From Candidatus Thermoflexus sinensis (GTDB taxonomy: Bacteria; Chloroflexota; Anaerolineae; Thermoflexales; Thermoflexaceae), in assembly GCA_016842045.1 (NCBI GenBank), contig JAEVEY010000044.1:1-59754 (forward strand): a DNA stretch of 59,754 nucleotides. The letters run 5' to 3'. The notes under the pieces are model-generated. The model made no database searches, was not told the origin of the DNA, and saw only the letters and a program-made list of their open reading frames with translations. The position numbers and the translations under genes are program-made. Shown piece after piece: positions 38,407 to 47,092 of this stretch (its first letter is position 1; every line of letters begins with the position of its first letter).

Positions 38407-39462
38407 ATGAGCCTGAAGCCCTCCTTCCGGGTTGCGGTACTGGGAGCCACGGGTATGGTCGGTCAGTGGCTGGTGCACCTGCTGGACCGTCATCCATGGT
38501 TCCGCGTGGTCGCGCTGACGGGGTCTGATCGCTCAATAGGCCGCCCGTATGGAGAGGCATGCCGCTGGCTGCTGAGCGCCCCGATGCCGGAATGGGCCGC
38601 CCGGATGATCGTGCAGCCGACCGAGCCGGGGTTCGACGCGGAGATCGTGATCTCCGCCCTCCCATCGGACATCGCCCGAGAGGTCGAGCCCCGGTTCGCC
38701 GCCGCGGGCTATCTGGTGGCCAGCAATGCCTCCGCTTACCGAATGGCGGCGGATGTGCCGCTGGTGATGCCGGATGTCAATTTCGACCACCTGGGGCTGC
38801 TACAACGCCAGCGGGAATCCCGGGGCTGGTCCGGCGCTCTGGTGACAAACCCCAATTGCACCACCACGGCGGCGGTCCTTCCGCTCAAAGCCCTGATGCC
38901 CTATGGAGTTCAGCGGGTGCATCTCGTGAGCTTACAGGCCCTCTCCGGCGCCGGCTACCCCGGCGTCCCGGCTGTCGAGATCGCGGACAACGTCCTTCCA
39001 TACATTCCCGGGGAAGAAGAGAAACTGGAGACAGAGCCCCGCAAGCTGCTGGGGCAGTTACGGGACGGTAAAGTGGAGGAGGCCCCGGTGCGCCTCAGCG
39101 CGCAGACGAACCGGGTGCCCACCCTGGATGGGCATCTGGTTTGCCTGTCGGTGGAGCTGAGGGAACCCATTGGCCCTGAGGAAGCGGTGAAGGCTATGGC
39201 GGATTATCGCCCACCGGAGGAGGTATCGGATCTCCCGTGCGCGGTGGCCCAGCCCATCGTGGTGCGGACGGAGCCGGATCGGCCTCAGCCTCGCCTGGAT
39301 CGCATGGTGGGAGGGGGGATGAGCGTGGTCGTGGGGCGAGTTCAGCGGTGCCCGGTCTTCACGCTGAAGTTCGTGGCCCTCACCCACAATACCATCCGGG
39401 GCGCCGCCGGCGCCGCCCTTTTCAACGCCGAAGCCGCCCTGCGATGGATGGGACAGGTATGA
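38407..39462 (+). CDS. asd: Aspartate-semialdehyde dehydrogenase
   Basis: VAVLGATGMVGQWLVHLL; VTNPNCTTTAAVLPLKAL; QALSGAGYPGVPAVEIADNVLPYI. Confidence 0.93.
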   Translation: MSLKPSFRVAVLGATGMVGQWLVHLLDRHPWFRVVALTGSDRSIGRPYGEACRWLLSAPMPEWAARMIVQPTEPGFDAEIVISALPSDIAREVEPRFAAAGYLVASNASAYRMAADVPLVMPDVNFDHLGLLQRQRESRGWSGALVTNPNCTTTAAVLPLKALMPYGVQRVHLVSLQALSGAGYPGVPAVEIADNVLPYIPGEEEKLETEPRKLLGQLRDGKVEEAPVRLSAQTNRVPTLDGHLVCLSVELREPIGPEEAVKAMADYRPPEEVSDLPCAVAQPIVVRTEPDRPQPRLDRMVGGGMSVVVGRVQRCPVFTLKFVALTHNTIRGAAGAALFNAEAALRWMGQV

Positions 39463-39617
39463 GAGAGGTTCCGATCTCCGTTGGGGAGGTTTACGAGGGG
39501 ACGGGTCGCCTTCGACGGCCTGCTTCCACTTTTCTTCCCACCGCTTTGCGATGTGAGCGAGAGGAGGAGGGAAGCGAACCCCTCCAGCCCCCAAATTGCT
39601 TTTCCCTGTGAGGTCCG

Positions 39618-40478
39618 ATGACAGGTAGTGATCTTCTCCTTCTTTTCGCGCTGGGCGCGATCTGGGGCGGTTCGTATCTGTTTTTCGCGGTGGGGGTGAG
39701 AACCATCCCGCCCCTCACGTTTGTAGCAGGCCGGTTGCTGATCGGCGCGGCCTTGCTGATGTTGTTCCACAGCCGTCGGCGGCGGGAGCCCATCGGGGAT
39801 CCGCCCCCGGGGGTGTTCCTGGTGATGGGCTTTTTCAACGGGGCGCTCCCTCACACGTTGATCGCCTGGAGCGAGCAAACCATCGCCAGCGGGCTCGCGG
39901 GGGTGCTGATCGCCACCATGCCCCTCTGGGCCGCTGGCATGACCAGCTGGATGCTACGGGAAGAACGACCCTCCCGGCGTCAGCTCGCCGGCCTGCTCAT
40001 CGGGTTCCTGGGGATCATCGTTCTGCTCTTTCCGGATCTCCGTCGGGCCTCTCGCTCCCATCTGCTCGGGGAAGCGGCGGTGCTGATGGCCGCGATCTCT
40101 TACGCGGGGGCCACGGTGTTCGCCCGGCGGGCTCTGCGAGGCATTCCGCCGCTGGAGGCGGCCATCGGGCAGTTGCTGAGCGGGGGATTGATGGTGTTGC
40201 CCATGAGCCTGATCCTGGACCGCCCATGGGCGCTTTCCCCAGCCCCCGCCTCGATCGCCGCCCTGCTGGCGCTGGCCGTCCTGGGAACCGCGATTGCGTA
40301 TGTGATGTATTACCGCTTGCTGCAACGAGTGGGGGTGGTGGGCATCTCGCTGGTGACATATCTGAACCCGATCTTCGCGGTGATCTGGGGCGCTCTGTGG
40401 CTTGGGGAACCGCTCTCAGAATGGATCATAGGCGGTATGGCGCTGATCCTGACCGGGGTGTTCCTGGCGGGGCGTTAG
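39618..40478 (+). CDS. EamA/DMT superfamily transporter
   Basis: About ten hydrophobic segments, GAIWGGSYLFFAVGV, LLGEAAVLMAAISYAGATVFARR. Confidence 0.88.
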   Translation: MTGSDLLLLFALGAIWGGSYLFFAVGVRTIPPLTFVAGRLLIGAALLMLFHSRRRREPIGDPPPGVFLVMGFFNGALPHTLIAWSEQTIASGLAGVLIATMPLWAAGMTSWMLREERPSRRQLAGLLIGFLGIIVLLFPDLRRASRSHLLGEAAVLMAAISYAGATVFARRALRGIPPLEAAIGQLLSGGLMVLPMSLILDRPWALSPAPASIAALLALAVLGTAIAYVMYYRLLQRVGVVGISLVTYLNPIFAVIWGALWLGEPLSEWIIGGMALILTGVFLAGR

Positions 40479-41686
40479 ATGCCCAGCCATCCTTCGAAGA
40501 TATCGGCCGCTTCCTCCGGTCCCCCTGCGATGCGCATACGCGCTGCCCAGCGTTGGGCCTGTTCGCGGAAGCCGCTTTCCCCTAACAAACCGGCGATGGC
40601 CTCCCGCCATCGATCCGGCGTGGCCTCGGAGGGCCGCAGTGCCCGCCCCACGCCGGCCGCCTCCACCCGCCGGGCTTGCAGGTGCTGTTCCCCCGCATGG
40701 GGGACGACCAGCTGGGGGACCCCGTGGACAAGGGCCGCATGGGTGGTCCCCATCCCCCCGTGATGGATCACCAGATCCAGCGTGGGGAAGACCCCGCTAT
40801 AATCCACCCAATCGTGCAGGGGGACATCGGGCAACGCACGGCGCACCGCTTCATGGAGCTCCAGCGCGAAGGGGCTGCGCCCGAGGACCAGGATGGGCTC
40901 CCCGCCCAGGCGCTGCACAGCGCGGGCCGCCCCGATAAAGAAGGCCGGATCCTCCGTGAAGGTGCTGCCCAGGGTAATCAGGACACGAGGACGAGAGCCT
41001 CGAGGGAGGTCCCGCGCACGGCCTTTCGGGCGGCCGCCGAAGAACCGGTTCTGGGGATCCAGGGCCTCGAAATCCGAGAACCAGGCGGCCGGGAAAAAGA
41101 CGATGTGGGCGAACGGGGAGACGATTTGGGGAAAGGGATCCGCCCGCCAGTAACGCCCGGTCAGGCCCAGCCTGGCCGCGACATCCGCCAGCCGATCCTG
41201 AGCCCGCCGGAGATCCTCTCGCGCTTCCGGGGTCTGAGGGGCGGGCCAGCGGCCCGCCGGGAAACCCACGACGATGAGGGGAAGGTCATGGCGCTCCGCC
41301 GCCCAGGCCGCCGCGCCGGCGAAGGGCTCCGCGACGATCCCGTCGGGCCGCCACGCCTCGATCCAGGACCCCAGAGCGCGCAGCGCCCGAGCGTGTTCCT
41401 CCGGATGAAGCCAGACATCCAGGGCGCGCGCTCGCCGCTGGCGCTGACGCTCCGCGGGAGGAAGCTCAGGGCGCAGCGGCGGCAGCCACCGCCAGCCCAC
41501 GGAGGGGAGCGGCACGAAGGGTAGACCACGACGGACCACTGTCTCCTGGACCATGGGGCCGCTGGCCCATAGCACGCGATGGCCTCGCCGGGCCAGGGCG
41601 ACCGCCAGCTCCAGATAGCCCCCGTAATCCAGATGCCCCCAGAGTGGCACCGAAACAAATAGCCAGCGTCGTGGCTTCATCGGCAC
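40475..41686 (-). CDS. Glycosyltransferase, GT1/MGT (UGT-like) family
   Basis: PLWGHLDYGGYLELAVALARRGHRV; VIHHGGMGTTHAALVHGVPQLVVPHAGEQHLQARRVE. Confidence 0.88.
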   Translation of the reverse strand: MPMKPRRWLFVSVPLWGHLDYGGYLELAVALARRGHRVLWASGPMVQETVVRRGLPFVPLPSVGWRWLPPLRPELPPAERQRQRRARALDVWLHPEEHARALRALGSWIEAWRPDGIVAEPFAGAAAWAAERHDLPLIVVGFPAGRWPAPQTPEAREDLRRAQDRLADVAARLGLTGRYWRADPFPQIVSPFAHIVFFPAAWFSDFEALDPQNRFFGGRPKGRARDLPRGSRPRVLITLGSTFTEDPAFFIGAARAVQRLGGEPILVLGRSPFALELHEAVRRALPDVPLHDWVDYSGVFPTLDLVIHHGGMGTTHAALVHGVPQLVVPHAGEQHLQARRVEAAGVGRALRPSEATPDRWREAIAGLLGESGFREQAQRWAARMRIAGGPEEAADIFEGWLGI

Positions 41687-41791
41687 TCCGGAGAATCCAG
41701 CGGGAGGTTCCTGGCCAGGGCCTCGTGATGATGAACAAGAGACTCCCGTTTATAACAGGCAAGTAGCGAGGCGCCCGTTCCAGGCGTTCCC

Positions 41792-41889
41792 AAAAAGAAC
41801 GGGCACGGACGTGCCCTACTACGAACAGGAAAAACCCTTTGTTCGTAGTCGGGCACGGAGCGAAGCGAAGTGCCCGTCTAAGCGTTCAC
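41792..41889 (+). repeat. 98-bp palindromic unit, copy 1 (uninterrupted)
   Basis: AAAAAGAACGGGCACGGACGTGCCCTACTACGAACAGG...GTTCGTAGTCGGGCACGGAGCGAAGCGAAGTGCCCGTCTAAGCGTTCAC. Confidence 0.85.
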
Positions 41890-42143
41890 AAAAAGAACGG
41901 GCACTTTCGTGCCCTACTACGAACAGGAAAAGCCCTTTGTTCGTAGTGCTCCCTCCAGATTTGATTTTTGGTTTTGGTCCCCTGGGGGTTTGGGGGCGAG
42001 CCGGGCGCCTTCGGCGCTCGGCTCGCCCCCAAAATCTCTTTGGGGTGGGGTCATTGGCCCACACCCTCTTATATCCTCAAAACAAATCTGGACGAAGCAG
42101 TAGTCGGGCACGGAGCGAAGCGGAGTGCCCGTCTAAGCGTTCC
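41890..42143 (+). repeat. 98-bp palindromic unit, copy 2, interrupted by an insertion
   Basis: Same unit split at TTCGTAG/GTAGTCGGGC by 41948..42099 plus a 4-bp duplication. Confidence 0.85.
41948..42099. mobile_element. 152-bp MITE-like insertion, TIR TGCTYCSTCCAGATTTG, TSD GTAG
   Basis: Left TGCTCCCTCCAGATTTG, right CAAATCTGGACGAAGCA (15/17 matching TIR); GTAG at 41944-41947 and 42100-42103. Confidence 0.85.
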
Positions 42144-42199
42144 CCTAAAAAGCGGATGCCAGACGCATCCCACCACGATTGTGAATCCGGGCATTATGA

Positions 42200-42823
42200 T
42201 CACGGTCCCATTCGAATCGGCCCCCGGCCGACCTCCCGATGACAGCGCTCACAGGCCGGGATGACGATCTCCCGGATCGTGAAAAAGGCCTCCAGGCTTT
42301 CCTGATGGGCGCGATGGCAATCCACACAACGCACGGATGTGCGAAGGTCTGGTTGTAGCAGATCGGTGTGGAAATGGTTCTCAAAGCCCTCGATGGTCAC
42401 CGGGTTAAGCTCCCCCGGTTGAAGGCCTCCTCGTTCCGGCTCCCGAATGTGGCAGAGCCAGCATCCGGCTTCGGGGAGGGCAGGGAGACGCATGGGGTGC
42501 TGCGGGATGTCCGGAGGGACGAACGGGGTGCGGGCGGTGTTCCATGCTCCTAGGGTGAGGGCGAGGGCGCGCTGGGGGAGGGATTGATCGCCCCGGTGAC
42601 AACCCACACACGAGATCCCGGCGGCCGCGTGGGCGGCGGCGAGATCGACCGTCCGACCCGCCCGCGCGGCGATCGCCCGCCCCACATAGGTCTGCTCCGG
42701 GCGCAGGTGACAGCTCGCACAGAAGGGGTCCTCTTCCTCTGCCCGCGAAACCGCCAGCGCCGCGCCCAGCGCGCCGATGAAAACGGCGCCCAGGATCACG
42801 CCCGCTCCCCGTCGGATCGACAT
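42200..42823 (-). CDS. Pentaheme c-type cytochrome (NapC/NirT-like)
   Basis: Five CxxCH motifs: CASCH, CVGCH, CWLCH, CVDCH, CERCH; N-terminal hydrophobic anchor. Confidence 0.88.
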   Translation of the reverse strand: MSIRRGAGVILGAVFIGALGAALAVSRAEEEDPFCASCHLRPEQTYVGRAIAARAGRTVDLAAAHAAAGISCVGCHRGDQSLPQRALALTLGAWNTARTPFVPPDIPQHPMRLPALPEAGCWLCHIREPERGGLQPGELNPVTIEGFENHFHTDLLQPDLRTSVRCVDCHRAHQESLEAFFTIREIVIPACERCHREVGRGPIRMGP

Positions 42824-42971
42824 GAATGGATACTCCGAAGTGCCCTCCGAGGAGGCTCTGTCCTCCGAGCTCCTCCGCAGGCCAGCCGCTCACGCCCTGA
42901 TGGCAGACTGTCTTTCGCCGGAGAGGATCGCAGCCTCCCCGGAATGGTTCAGGAATAAGACGGCTCGATGG

Positions 42972-43859
42972 CTATTCCAGCGCCGGACCTCCACCGGTGG
43001 TGGGGACCTGCTTCCAGACCCGGTTGCGGATCAGGATCACCAGCCCGGCCGTTAGGGCGATCAGCGAGAAGATCTGGGCGGCGGCGATGTGACCGATCTT
43101 CCATGCATCCGGCCGCAGGCTCTCGATCCACAACCGCCCGATGGGATACCAGATCAGATAGAGCGCGAAAAGATCGCCTTCCCGTAACCGATGGCCGAGC
43201 CGCCGATTCAGGTTAAACAGGATCAGGAAGCCAATGGTGTTCCAGAGGGATTCATACAGGAACACCGGGTGGAACCGGGTCTCCGGCGGCAGGGTCAGGT
43301 GCTGGGGCAATCGATGTTCCAGGGGAATAGGGATCCCCCAGGGCAACGTGGTGGGCGGGCCGTAGAGCTCCTGGTTGAAAAAGTTCCCCCACCGCCCGAT
43401 GGCCTGGCCGACCAGGATCGAAGGGGCCACGATGTCCAGCCAGCGCCAGATGGCAAGGCGGTGCCGGTAGGCATAGAGAAAGAAGCCTATCAGCCCCCCG
43501 ATGAGGGCGCCATAAATGGCCAGTCCGCCTTCCCAGATATAGAGGATCTTAATAGGGTTCTCCCGATAGTAAGACCAGCCCACTGCGCCCTCAGGGTTCG
43601 AGAACACGTGGTAAAGACGAGCGCCGATCAGGCCCAGGATGAAGACCACCAGCAGGCCGTCCCAGACGTGATCCGGCTTCTCCCCTCGCCGTCGGGCCTC
43701 TGCGGCAGCCAGCCAGGCTCCTAACAGGATCCCGATCATCAGCAGGAGCCCATAGGCCCGAATGGCGAAGTTCCCAATGCACAGGATCGCTCCGGTTGTC
43801 CCCGGCGGACAGAACATCGGGACCTCCCTGGCGAGAATGAAATCGCTCACGGCCCCCAT
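42972..43859 (-). CDS. lgt: Prolipoprotein diacylglyceryl transferase
   Basis: AYGLLLMIGILLGAWLAAAEARRRG; LVGQAIGRWGNFFNQELYGPPT. Confidence 0.94.
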   Translation of the reverse strand: MGAVSDFILAREVPMFCPPGTTGAILCIGNFAIRAYGLLLMIGILLGAWLAAAEARRRGEKPDHVWDGLLVVFILGLIGARLYHVFSNPEGAVGWSYYRENPIKILYIWEGGLAIYGALIGGLIGFFLYAYRHRLAIWRWLDIVAPSILVGQAIGRWGNFFNQELYGPPTTLPWGIPIPLEHRLPQHLTLPPETRFHPVFLYESLWNTIGFLILFNLNRRLGHRLREGDLFALYLIWYPIGRLWIESLRPDAWKIGHIAAAQIFSLIALTAGLVILIRNRVWKQVPTTGGGPALE

Positions 43860-44230
43860 TATAGTCCGAACGCATCCTGGAAGTTATCCTCTCAAAGGGC
43901 GACCCCGGGACAGGGCCTTTGGTCTTCTCCCCGGGTTTTTGAGGCTGGGTTGGGCGTCGAAGGCACCCGACCCAGCCTCAAAAAAATGGAAGAGGTGTTC
44001 CTCGGCTCCCTTTCGCCAGAGACCACCGGGTAAGTTCTAATGGATAGAGGCGTTTCACGCGGGTTTTTACATTATTTCCCCTGATATGATGGGGAGCGGG
44101 AATCGTGGGGATGCTGCAGAAGGAACGGATGGGCCTGGGGCGGGTGCCGGTCTTTCTGCGGACGGGGATTCAGGCCCATCGGGCGTGGTGGAAAGGAGCC
44201 TTGCGCCGGGCGACTTGATAAACAACATCC

Positions 44231-44263
44231 CCCTCCCCACGGCCCGAAGGCCCGTGGGGAGGG
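44231..44263. repeat. GC hairpin repeat of the CTCCCCACGGCC family
   Basis: CCCTCCCCACGG...CCGTGGGGAGGG. Confidence 0.75.
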
Positions 44264-44334
44264 ACATCCCCTCCGCGCATATTCATCGGGAAGTCCCGTG
44301 GCCTTTCCCACATGCGCTAACCCCTCCAAACCCC

Positions 44335-44363
44335 TTGACAAAGCCTCGGGACATGAATAAAAT
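44335..44363 (+). promoter_or_regulatory. lacI-family gene promoter TTGACA-N17-TAAAAT
   Basis: Direct reading. Confidence 0.7.
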
Positions 44364-44388
44364 AAAAGCGCTTTTGTAAAGCGCTTTA
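44364..44388. promoter_or_regulatory. Tandem LacI-family operators
   Basis: AAAAGCGCTTTT (44364-44375) and TAAAGCGCTTTA (44377-44388). Confidence 0.75.
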
Positions 44389-44493
44389 TCAAACCGCCGC
44401 GATGGATCTTCCTCCCCATCCTCTCCGGCCGCGGGGCAGCGCAGGATTGTCCTGGGGAAGGGCGGCGGGGACGGTTCGGGCACGGAGTCCCTT

Positions 44494-45504
44494 ATGAGCG
44501 GGAAGGGCATGCCCACCATTTATGACATTGCGCGGGAAGCGGGCGTTTCCATCACCACGGTCTCCAACATCCTGAACAACAAGGGCCGGTTCAAACCGGA
44601 GACCGTGGCCCGGGTGTTAGAGGCGGTGGAGCGTCTCCGATACCGTCCGAACTTCGCCGCCAGAAGCCTGGCGGCCCGTCGGACCTACACCGTGGCCCTT
44701 TCCGCGCTGTTGACCCCGGAATCCTTTGACCCCCTGAACCTCCAGTATTTCGGGGCCATCGCGCAGGTCGTCAGTCGCTCCGGGTTTAATTTCCTCCTCC
44801 ACATCAGCCACGATCGGGAATCCTTCGAGCGGTTTGCCTCCACCGGGATCTGCGAGGGCTGGCTGTTGATGATGATCCGCCGTCAGGATGAGCGTGTTTC
44901 CCTCCTGAAGGATCTGGGCGTCCCCTTCGTTTCCATCGGCCGGCCGGACGAGGTGGAGGGGATCGATGTGGTGGATACGGATTTCGAGCAAACGGCCCGT
45001 TTGGCGCTGGAGCATTTGCTGGCCCTGGGGCATCGACGGATCGCCTATCTGGCGGAGCCGCTCGAGTTCGGCTACTCCGCGATCCGCCTCCGGGCGTATC
45101 GGGCGCTCCTGCGGGAATACGGCCTGGAGGAGAACGCGGACCTAGTGGCGGAGACCGATGGGACGGAGGCGGGGACGGTGCGGGCGCTGGAGGCGCTGTG
45201 GTCCAAAGGGGAGCCGATCACGGCGATCATCACCCATGACATCCCGGCCCTCACGGTGCTGCAGACCCTCAAAAGCTGGGGACTGCGGGTTCCGGAGGAT
45301 GTTTCGGTGGTTGGGTGTTCGGACTCGCCGCTGGCGGCGCTGGCGGACCCGCCGCTGACCACGATCAACCTGCATGTGGACCGGATTGCCGAGGCGGCCG
45401 CGGAGGCCCTGGCCCGTCGTCTTCAGGAGCCGGAGGCCCCGCCGGTTTACACCCTGATCCCCGCCCGGCTGGTGGTGCGAGGATCCACTGGCCCATGTCG
45501 ATGA
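44494..45504 (+). CDS. LacI-family transcriptional regulator
   Basis: TIYDIAREAGVSITTVSNILNNKGRFKPETVARVLEAVERLRYRPNFAARSL. Confidence 0.95.
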   Translation: MSGKGMPTIYDIAREAGVSITTVSNILNNKGRFKPETVARVLEAVERLRYRPNFAARSLAARRTYTVALSALLTPESFDPLNLQYFGAIAQVVSRSGFNFLLHISHDRESFERFASTGICEGWLLMMIRRQDERVSLLKDLGVPFVSIGRPDEVEGIDVVDTDFEQTARLALEHLLALGHRRIAYLAEPLEFGYSAIRLRAYRALLREYGLEENADLVAETDGTEAGTVRALEALWSKGEPITAIITHDIPALTVLQTLKSWGLRVPEDVSVVGCSDSPLAALADPPLTTINLHVDRIAEAAAEALARRLQEPEAPPVYTLIPARLVVRGSTGPCR

Positions 45505-45647
45505 ACGGCGAAAATAAGCGGGCTCCGCCCGGAGGCTATGGGGGAATTCAGGAGAGCCCATCGATGATGGGATGTTCCCTACCAGCAAGCTCCGGAGGCC
45601 TGCCTGCGGCCTCCGAAGCCGGAAAATCTGGAATGGGGAGGTGGAAG

Positions 45648-46967
45648 ATGGTTCCGCGACATTCCTATGTGTGGATGGCGGTGTTTGTGGCGCTGGGCCT
45701 GCTGCTGGCGGCCTGCGCTCAGCCGGCGACGCCCACACCGACCCAGGCACCGGCCCCGACGCAGCCCCCCCAGCCGACCCAGGCGCCGGCTCCCACTCCC
45801 ACCCCCGCCCCGAAGGTCAAGATCACCTACTGGGAGCAGGAGAACGAGGAAGTGGACGCCTTCCTGGATGAGCTGGTCGCCGACTTCATGAAAGCGCACC
45901 CGAACATCACCGTCGAGCGGGTGCATTACGGCAACGAGGAGCTGCGCGATCAGTTCCAGGCGGCCAGCCTGGCCGGGGCGGCCCCCGAGCTGGTGCGGGT
46001 GCCCAACGACTTCGCCGGCCCCTTCAGCGCCCTGGGCATCATCGCCAAAGCCACCGACGTGTTCGATCGCGCCTTCCTGGATCAGTTCATCCCTGAAGCC
46101 CTGAACGCCACCCGGGTGAAGGGGGAGATCTGGGGGGTGCCCGACAACTATGGCAACCACCTGATGTTGCTTTACAATAAAGACCTGGTCAAGGAACCCC
46201 CCAAGGATACCGATGAGTTGATCCGGATGGCCCAGGAGCTCACCAAAGGCGAGATCCAGGGCTTCGCCTACAACCTGAACGAACCTTTCTGGCTTGCCCC
46301 CTGGCTGGGTGCCTTCGGGACCTGGCCGCTGGATGAGAACGACAAGCCGACCTTCGACAACGAGGGCACGGTGGGGGCGCTTCAGTTCGTCCAGGACCTC
46401 AAGTTCAAGCACAAGGTGGTCCCCCAGGAGTGCGATTACAACTGTGCCGACACCCTCTTCAAGGAGGGCAAGGCGGCGATGATCATCAACGGCGACTGGT
46501 CCCTGGGCGGCTACGCGCAGGTCCTGGGCGACAAGCTGGGCGTGGCCCCGATCCCGAAGGTGACGGCCACCGGCAAATATCCTACCCCCATGACCGGTGG
46601 CAAATACTGGATGGTCTCCAGGGCTGTCCTCCAGGATCCCGCTAAGGTGGAGGCCGTCAAGACCTTCGTGGCCCACATGACCTCAGCGGACGTGCAGAAG
46701 AAGTGGATCGAGAAGTTCAAGCGCCTGCCCTCCCTGCAAGCCCTGAAGGATAATCCCGCGATTCAGCAGGATCCGATTCTGAAGGGCTCCTTCGAGCAGT
46801 TGCTGCTGGGTCGGCCCATGCCCGCCGCCCCCGAGATGCGCTGTGCCTGGGATGCCATGCGCCCGAACCTGGAGGGCGTGATGGCGGGGACCCTCAAGCC
46901 GGCTGATGCGGCAAAGGCCATGCAGCAGGCAGCGGATCAGTGCGTGGCAGAGCTGGGGAAGAAGTAA
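45648..46967 (+). CDS. Carbohydrate ABC transporter substrate-binding lipoprotein
   Basis: Lipobox LLLAACAQ; PT-rich linker; ITYWEQENEEVDAFLDELVADFMKAHPNITVERV. Confidence 0.92.
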   Translation: MVPRHSYVWMAVFVALGLLLAACAQPATPTPTQAPAPTQPPQPTQAPAPTPTPAPKVKITYWEQENEEVDAFLDELVADFMKAHPNITVERVHYGNEELRDQFQAASLAGAAPELVRVPNDFAGPFSALGIIAKATDVFDRAFLDQFIPEALNATRVKGEIWGVPDNYGNHLMLLYNKDLVKEPPKDTDELIRMAQELTKGEIQGFAYNLNEPFWLAPWLGAFGTWPLDENDKPTFDNEGTVGALQFVQDLKFKHKVVPQECDYNCADTLFKEGKAAMIINGDWSLGGYAQVLGDKLGVAPIPKVTATGKYPTPMTGGKYWMVSRAVLQDPAKVEAVKTFVAHMTSADVQKKWIEKFKRLPSLQALKDNPAIQQDPILKGSFEQLLLGRPMPAAPEMRCAWDAMRPNLEGVMAGTLKPADAAKAMQQAADQCVAELGKK

Positions 46968-47092
46968 GGCTTGAATCGGGCGCGGCGGGGGGCTGGTTCA
47001 GCCCCCCGCCCGCTGGTTGAATGAACACGCGCCATCGCAGCGGGCTGGGAGGACGGCCCCTGAGCGGCGGCGCAGGACAGGAGGGATGCGGA

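Noticed and set aside
41792-42143. Tandem repeats considered as a CRISPR array
   Set aside because: Only about two units of 98 bp with no regular unique spacers, and copy 2 is interrupted by an insertion; no cas genes in the window
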